Of a DNA stretch of 12,067 nt, positions 7,343-12,067 are shown one piece after another. Where the stretch lies: positions 1 to 12,067 of the forward strand of contig CALBLR010000319.1 in NCBI GenBank assembly GCA_937896015.1. The letters run 5' to 3'. Within the stretch, counting starts at the first letter, position 1; the number at the start of each line of letters is the position of its first letter. The notes under the pieces were generated by a model, which worked only from the letters and a program-made list of their open reading frames with translations, was not told the origin of the DNA and did not search any database. Both the position numbers and the translations under genes were made by a program. This DNA is from an uncultured Prevotellaceae bacterium (GTDB lineage Bacteria; Bacteroidota; Bacteroidia; Bacteroidales; Muribaculaceae).

Positions 7343-7926
7343 CACCTTTTTTCACGGCTTTCAGACCGATTATAATGCTTTTTTGCAGTTATAGCCACCC
7401 AGGGCGTCCAAAACGACCAGCGCAGATAGGCGTTTCCCCACGGCCGCCACTTCATCCATGCTCCAGAAAATCCGTGAAAAACCGGTGGTAGACCGTGGAA
7501 TATTAATAAAGCGCGATCCGAGGGAAGTGTGTTGAAGCGCAGGCAACATCCTGTGTCAGATGTTTCTACAATGCCGAAAAAGCCAATCGGCCACGCTTGC
7601 CGATAGTGAAATAATGCATAAATTTGCCGCGAATAGATTTTATGAATAAGATGTGCTGAACGAATACACATCGGTTAAAACACAGTTGATTCATTTAGAA
7701 TGAGAGGCGCAGCAAGCGTGCCCCGCATTCACGCTGCCGGCCGCTGACTCTGCACATGGCCGGTGGCGCTGAATCAATTTCGCAAACGCCTTTGGCCGGT
7801 GCGGCACCGCCTTCAGTCAGCTCCCACACTCTTGTCATTAAAGCCTTCAACAAACAGTTTTATTCCACGTGCCGCAGGAGCCGAAGCACTATGTATTTAT
7901 CAACAAAAAACCAAAATCACAAAAGG
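7343..7926. other. Divergent spacer upstream of the transporter and the second sialidase
   Basis: Nearly 600 bases without a convincing gene. Visible structures are ATCGGC/GCCGAT (7586-7591 with 7599-7604), whose left arm can instead pair with GCCGA at 7573-7577; TCATT/AATGA around 7690-7705; and a GC-rich palindrome CGGTGC-G-GCACCG (7797-7809). GGCCGGTG occurs twice (about 7758 and 7794). The motif AAAATCCGTG near 7467 recalls the AATCTGTG repeats at 11768. A minus-strand 29-codon frame (7459-7370, beginning MDEVAAVG) has coding-like composition, but no support beyond that. I found no TAnnTTTG ahead of the sialidase, so its promoter is not identified. Confidence 0.5.
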
Positions 7927-10900
7927 ATGAAAAAAGCATTCTTAAAACACATTTTGCTGCTGTGCTTCATCTTTGCAGGCTTCATCACGGCCAATGCTGC
8001 CGGCACCAAGCGCTTTGTGAGCGGCTACTGGTGGCAGGCCGCAGGCTATGCCGGCCTCGGCAACCAGAACGAGCTGCTTGCCTACGCCGCCTACTACACC
8101 ACCAGCGACAATGCCCAGGTGAAGGTGAGCTTCAAGCTGCAAGGTGAGTGGAAAAACTATGTGGGCCGTGTAACGCTGTATGCCCGCAAGTTCGATCCCA
8201 GCACATCTGGTAATATCGACGGTGTGCCTAAAACGTTTGAAGTCCTCTGGGACTACCGCGACCCCATTGCCAAAAACGAGGCTGTGATGCTGTCGCAAAC
8301 GTCAACTCTGACCGACGGCACAATAGAGTTGCCAGGCGTCATTAAAGAAAAAGGCCCCTACATCCTTTATATTGCGGCCGACATAAACGTGAAGGCCGCC
8401 GACGGATCGGAGCTGCCTCTCATTGGCGGCACAAAGAAGAACTACACCCGCATCGGCGCCGAAATCACCGGCCTCTCGGGCGGCAGCTATGGCTACACCA
8501 ACTGGACGGAAGGCAGCTATTGGCAAGGTTGGAATAAGTATTATTATTATTGGGATAGAGCAACGGATACATTCAGCTATAATTCAAGATACAACAGCCT
8601 TTCTCTGCGCAAAGGCGATGACGCTGGCACGCTCGAATCCAATGGCAAACGTGTGCTTGTGCCATTGCTGAAAACCATGTTTGCCCCCGGCGACTACTAC
8701 TCAAAGTATTATCGCATTCCTGCTCTGACCACTGCCGAAGACGGTTCGCTGATTGCCATCAGCGATGCGCGCAAATATCACATCCACGACATTGCCAACG
8801 ACATCGACATGCTGTCGCGCCGCTCATATGACAACGGCCGCACGTGGAGCGACCCCGTGACCATTGCCCGTGGCGACTCTGTGAGCAATGGCAAGGGCGG
8901 CCTCGACTGTGCAAATTCGAAAGGCTTTGGCGATGCCGCCTTGGCAGCCCTGCCAAACGGCAACGTGATTTGCTCATTCATTCATGGCGACGCCCTTGCA
9001 GCGAGCGATGCCAACAGCCTTTCGGCCAACAGCTACGTCATTAGCCGCGACAATGGCCAAACGTGGAGCGAGGCAAAAGAATACAAAGGCCCCGGCGACA
9101 ATGCCACCAGCACCTTCAAGTTGTTCAGCGCCTATCGCGGCTGTGTTGCCCCTGGCAACATGTGTGTGGTGAAGAGCGGTGTGCTGGCAGGCAAGGTGAT
9201 TGCCTGCTTCCGAACTGTGTACAGCAATTCCGGCTCATACCACCACGGCAACTACTTCCTTGTGTATGACCCTGAAAATGACTATTGGGACATATTGTCG
9301 ACTAATAGAAACTACTCGTATGCCAACTATAGCACAAGCACCGACAGCTACTATTTCTATACCCAAAACAATCAGGACGACGAGTCGAAGCTGATAGAGG
9401 TTGGAGAAAACAAGTTTGTCATGTCGATGCGTTATGGCACTGGCAACGGTCGCTTGTTTGTGCCTATCACCGTCACGAAAAATTCCAATGGCGTTGTCAC
9501 CTATTCTGCCGGCAACAGCCTTGGCAGCAGCGGCATGAGCCTTTCGGTGCCTTGCAATGGCGACATGACGGCATATACTGCCGAAATCAATGGCAAGTCG
9601 ACTGAACTCGTGTTGCACTCTGTGCCCAAAACGGGTGAAAATCGCGGCAACCTTACTGGCGGCACTGCCCGCTCGGGCTTGACCATTTACACTGCCGAGA
9701 AGTCAAGCATGGCCAGCAACTCGTTTAACTGGACCGAGCGCCTTTGCGTGAGCGACCCGGGCGACGACCTTGCCGAAACGGCGCAATACAGCGCCCTCAC
9801 TGTGCAGGGCGACGGCACGGTGGGCCTGCTGTTTGAGGCCTATCCGCAGTCGGTGTATGTCTACGGCAACACCCAGGCCGACGGCTGCACCCGTGGCGAC
9901 TTCGTGATGCGCTCGCAGTATATGAATCTGCGCATCGGCGACATCATCGACGGCGCCACCGCCCCCAACAAGCAGTCGCTGCTTCCCCCCGTAATCACCC
10001 CCGAGACACAGACCTATGACTACAACGACGCGTCTACGTGGAAGAGTGTGGTGATTAAGAATGTGAACCCCACTGAGGCCAACTCGTATGTGAACTACAA
10101 CATTGAGGTGATCGATAACACCGGCAAGCAGGTGGCGATACTGTCCGACGGACTCAGCTTCAGCAGCGACTCCATTGAATTGAAGTGGACCACTGGCGGA
10201 GGGCTCGACAAGGTGAAGACCTACATTAAGAACGGCTATATGCTGCGTGTCAATGCCAAGTGCTACACTCAAAACACCAGCTACATCAGCCCTTCGCAGG
10301 CAGCTATGCAGATTTATTACTTCAAGACTCCCACCCGCAAAATTCAGATTGTGGCCGTGCCCAACGACAACAACGGCGACCCGCAAATCCAGTCAAACGG
10401 CACCATTGCTGGCAAAGGCACTCCCATCATTGCCGGCGTGGGCGACAAGGTGATAGTGTTTGGCGGCAATGCCAAGAAGCCATATGAGTTCAAGTATTTC
10501 ACAAGCGATTACGTAAACCATAAGCAGCAATACTTCGATGCAAAGCTCAATGCCAAGCAGGACAATCCCAACCAATACACGCTGACAATGCCCAGCGAGG
10601 CTGACTTCCCCGACAATGGCACAGACTGCATCACCATATATGCCTACTACAATCAGGAATCAATCGGTGTTGAGACCCTTGTGAGCAGCAACTTCTTCAA
10701 CAGCGCGCACAACACCTACTACCGCAACCCCAACAACTGGAACGATGTGACCACCACGCGCCACGGATTCTACACCGCATGGTGCTCTGAAGAGGGCTTC
10801 GACGGCTCGAACGGAAAAAAGTGGTACGACGAGTCGTCGAGCATCACCGACACTGTGTATGCATGGCACACTCCAACTGCTGATCTCGACATGGCCAAGG

Positions 10901-11673
10901 GCTACGAGCCAAGCAACGTGGCGCTCGACTACAAGCTGCAATATCCCACCCAGCTCGGCAAAACCTACAAGGATATGGGCCTTGACCTCACCGCTCAAAT
11001 CATGAGCGACAAGTCGACGTTTGAAAACTACACCGCAGTGGTGATGCTCTATAATGAGACCGAAGGACGCTTCATGCTCAAGTCTGAACTGAACAAATCG
11101 GCCACCGCCGCCAGCGCGCAGGCAAGCATGATTCCTTATGCCAGCTCCGCGCCCGAGTATGCCTACTATCTGGTCAACGGCCGTGTGTCGCAGTATGCTG
11201 CCACAGGATCGGTGGCAATGAACGCTCTTGGCGTCACATCGTGGTATGGCAACAATGGCAGCGAACCCACTCCCGCAGTTTCGGGTAAGATGACTTTTGC
11301 CGACGTCATCGACCGCACCGGCACCGACGGCACACCAAAATACAAGGTGGTGTTCTTCATCGTGTATAAGACGGGCTCTGAGAACTTTTCGGTGGCCGAC
11401 CTCACCGAGGGCAAGAACTTTGCGATAAAGATTGAGCACGGCATTGAGCCTAATGGCAATATGACTGGCGTGGACCAGGTGACCGTGGGCAATGGCCTGC
11501 TGGTGGTGGGCCGCACAGGCTGCGCCACATTCAGCAGCGGTGCCGAGCAGACGGTGAACGTGCACAACGTGCTCGGCCAGCAAGTGGCCAGCTTCATGCT
11601 CAATGGCAGCAAGACCATCAGTCTGCCCAGTGGCGTGTATGTGGCCGGTGGCCAAAAGTTTATAGTGAAGTGA
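7927..11673 (+). CDS. Secreted multidomain GH33 exo-alpha-sialidase, second copy
   Basis: The 1248-residue product is a full-length paralogue of the minus-strand sialidase and should likewise hydrolyse terminal sialic acids outside the cell. Order of parts: signal peptide (about 1-25), N-terminal sialidase-associated domain (about 30-185), a Tyr/Trp-rich insertion (about 190-220), and a BNR propeller (about 250-675). The propeller has R263 in YRIP, D288, E486, R502, R582 and Y621, with Asp boxes at 300-307 and 373-380. Next comes the same unassigned region (about 686-1170), including an InlB-repeat-like stretch (about 804-910). The last 60 residues form a putative T9SS type A sorting tail; 19 of the last 21 are identical to the first copy. 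Key residues have the same spacings in both copies. The ATG at 7927 is chosen because a typical signal peptide begins there. The frame stays open upstream to 7756, but that part is not signal-like and reads as leader. A Ser/Tyr/Asn-rich insertion (about 458-481) is a second difference. Confidence 0.93.
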   Translation: MKKAFLKHILLLCFIFAGFITANAAGTKRFVSGYWWQAAGYAGLGNQNELLAYAAYYTTSDNAQVKVSFKLQGEWKNYVGRVTLYARKFDPSTSGNIDGVPKTFEVLWDYRDPIAKNEAVMLSQTSTLTDGTIELPGVIKEKGPYILYIAADINVKAADGSELPLIGGTKKNYTRIGAEITGLSGGSYGYTNWTEGSYWQGWNKYYYYWDRATDTFSYNSRYNSLSLRKGDDAGTLESNGKRVLVPLLKTMFAPGDYYSKYYRIPALTTAEDGSLIAISDARKYHIHDIANDIDMLSRRSYDNGRTWSDPVTIARGDSVSNGKGGLDCANSKGFGDAALAALPNGNVICSFIHGDALAASDANSLSANSYVISRDNGQTWSEAKEYKGPGDNATSTFKLFSAYRGCVAPGNMCVVKSGVLAGKVIACFRTVYSNSGSYHHGNYFLVYDPENDYWDILSTNRNYSYANYSTSTDSYYFYTQNNQDDESKLIEVGENKFVMSMRYGTGNGRLFVPITVTKNSNGVVTYSAGNSLGSSGMSLSVPCNGDMTAYTAEINGKSTELVLHSVPKTGENRGNLTGGTARSGLTIYTAEKSSMASNSFNWTERLCVSDPGDDLAETAQYSALTVQGDGTVGLLFEAYPQSVYVYGNTQADGCTRGDFVMRSQYMNLRIGDIIDGATAPNKQSLLPPVITPETQTYDYNDASTWKSVVIKNVNPTEANSYVNYNIEVIDNTGKQVAILSDGLSFSSDSIELKWTTGGGLDKVKTYIKNGYMLRVNAKCYTQNTSYISPSQAAMQIYYFKTPTRKIQIVAVPNDNNGDPQIQSNGTIAGKGTPIIAGVGDKVIVFGGNAKKPYEFKYFTSDYVNHKQQYFDAKLNAKQDNPNQYTLTMPSEADFPDNGTDCITIYAYYNQESIGVETLVSSNFFNSAHNTYYRNPNNWNDVTTTRHGFYTAWCSEEGFDGSNGKKWYDESSSITDTVYAWHTPTADLDMAKGYEPSNVALDYKLQYPTQLGKTYKDMGLDLTAQIMSDKSTFENYTAVVMLYNETEGRFMLKSELNKSATAASAQASMIPYASSAPEYAYYLVNGRVSQYAATGSVAMNALGVTSWYGNNGSEPTPAVSGKMTFADVIDRTGTDGTPKYKVVFFIVYKTGSENFSVADLTEGKNFAIKIEHGIEPNGNMTGVDQVTVGNGLLVVGRTGCATFSSGAEQTVNVHNVLGQQVASFMLNGSKTISLPSGVYVAGGQKFIVK

Positions 11674-11705
11674 TGAAATAGATTATATAATACGTTACCC
11701 AGTTA

Positions 11706-11744
11706 AGCCCCTGGCGCCTTGGAAATTTGGCCCCAGGGGCTTTT
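11706..11744 (+). terminator. Rho-independent terminator of the second sialidase gene
   Basis: A 13-base stem with one mismatch pairs AGCCCCTGGCGCC (11706-11718) with GGCCCCAGGGGCT (11729-11741) around a ten-base loop. It is followed by TTTT, 33 bases after the stop codon. The stem core resembles the terminator of the paralogue at 559-588, which suggests the 3' flank was duplicated too or that both use a common terminator sequence. Confidence 0.9.
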
Positions 11745-11767
11745 CGTCTCCACTCAGATTCAAAGAA

Positions 11768-11794
11768 AATCTGTGTGAATATGTGAAATCTGTG
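11768..11794 (+). repeat. AATCTGTG-type short tandem repeat
   Basis: Three octamers AATCTGTG, AATATGTG and AATCTGTG begin at 11768, 11778 and 11787, a 9-10 base period. Similar AATCCGTG words occur near 7468. They lie in the spacer between the second sialidase terminator and the next gene. Such tracts are common between Bacteroidales genes; their role is unknown. Confidence 0.4.
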
Positions 11795-11878
11795 GAAACT
11801 CATAAAAAACGAATCAGTGGGAGTGCATGACGCAAAAAATCAGCAGCAACCAGTGGGCAACATAAGCTAAAAATGTAG

Positions 11879-11886
11879 TAACTTTG
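11879..11886 (+). promoter_or_regulatory. Bacteroidetes -7 promoter element very close to a start codon
   Basis: TAACTTTG matches TAnnTTTG exactly and ends only nine bases before the ATG at 11896. If it works at the usual distance from the transcription start, the mRNA leader would be only a few bases long. Confidence 0.5.
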
Positions 11887-11895
11887 CACATAACG

Positions 11896-12067
11896 ATGAA
11901 AATTTACAAAGGAATACTCACAACAATAGCATCTGTGTTACTGGCCGCCTCTGCGGCCTTGCAGCCCGCCACTGTGCGGGCCGATGAAAACGACCTTGAC
12001 GAAAGCATAAGGCTGCCTGTGAGGCGGCTGCCCCCTGAGCGAGTGCGCAAGCCGGCACAGCGGCAGG
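11896..12067 (+). CDS. 5' end of a secreted or periplasmic protein (partial)
   Basis: A frame open to the window edge gives 57 codons beginning MKIYKGILTTIASVLLAASA. It has a basic start, a hydrophobic core and a likely signal peptidase I site after VRA (about residue 29), then an acidic stretch (DENDLDES) and an Arg/Pro-rich segment. The gene is separated from the sialidase by a terminator and has its own promoter-like element, so it begins a new transcription unit. The visible part does not identify a family. Confidence 0.75.
   Translation, partial: MKIYKGILTTIASVLLAASAALQPATVRADENDLDESIRLPVRRLPPERVRKPAQRQ

Noticed and set aside
7303..7671. Minus-strand 122-codon frame upstream of the transporter
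   Set aside because: It overlaps the transporter start and promoter, and its Trp/His/Arg-rich composition resembles no known family.
7756..7926. N-terminal extension of the second sialidase from an ATG at 7756
   Set aside because: The extension is not signal-like. A good signal peptide begins at 7927, and this start aligns with that of the paralogue.
10660..11655. Minus-strand frame of 331 codons opposite the second sialidase
   Set aside because: It is antisense to the conserved C-terminal half and T9SS-like tail, and shows no independent features.
623..11673. Composite transposon bounded by the two sialidases
   Set aside because: The flanking copies are sialidase genes rather than insertion sequences, no transposase is present, and the copies have diverged considerably.

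Overview
The window looks like a Bacteroidales chromosome, probably a gut lineage such as Muribaculaceae or a relative; the family-level guess is inference. Three genes are preceded by the same Bacteroidetes-type -7 hexamer-like element TAACTTTG (consensus TAnnTTTG). Shine-Dalgarno sequences are weak or absent. The genes have G/C-rich third codon positions, and the two largest proteins end in a domain resembling the type IX secretion (T9SS) type A sorting tail.

Layout from left to right. Positions 1-51 hold the last codons of an unidentified gene. Positions 52-558 are non-coding and contain a roughly 400-base imperfect inverted-repeat element (116-516) built from short hairpins. A strong terminator (559-588) then closes a large minus-strand gene at 623-4207, a secreted multidomain GH33 sialidase of 1194 residues. 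A roughly 500-base divergent intergenic region follows, with a C8 tract, a second repeat/hairpin element and a promoter. Next are purT (4710-5894, +, formate-dependent GAR transformylase), a convergent intergenic region with a nested inverted repeat, and a short SLC13/DASS-type anion transporter (6056-7306, -). A roughly 600-base divergent spacer leads to a second secreted sialidase (7927-11673, +, 1248 residues), a clear paralogue of the first, followed by a terminator. The window ends in the start of a signal-peptide-bearing protein (11896 onward).

The dominant theme is a pair of paralogous extracellular sialidases in opposite orientation flanking purT and an anion transporter. Both keep the full set of recognisable sialidase catalytic residues and share a long, unassigned C-terminal half before the putative sorting tail. 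This fits release of sialic acid from host mucin or other glycans at the cell surface. No sialic acid catabolism gene (nanA/nanE-like) or SusC/D pair is visible here, so a complete utilisation locus is not shown. purT is a housekeeping gene with no evident link, and the transporter's substrate cannot be read from sequence.

I found no tRNA, rRNA, CRISPR array or transposase gene, and no clear candidate for a wholly new system. The best leads are the shared unassigned sialidase modules, the long inverted-repeat element, and several small regulatory-looking structures.
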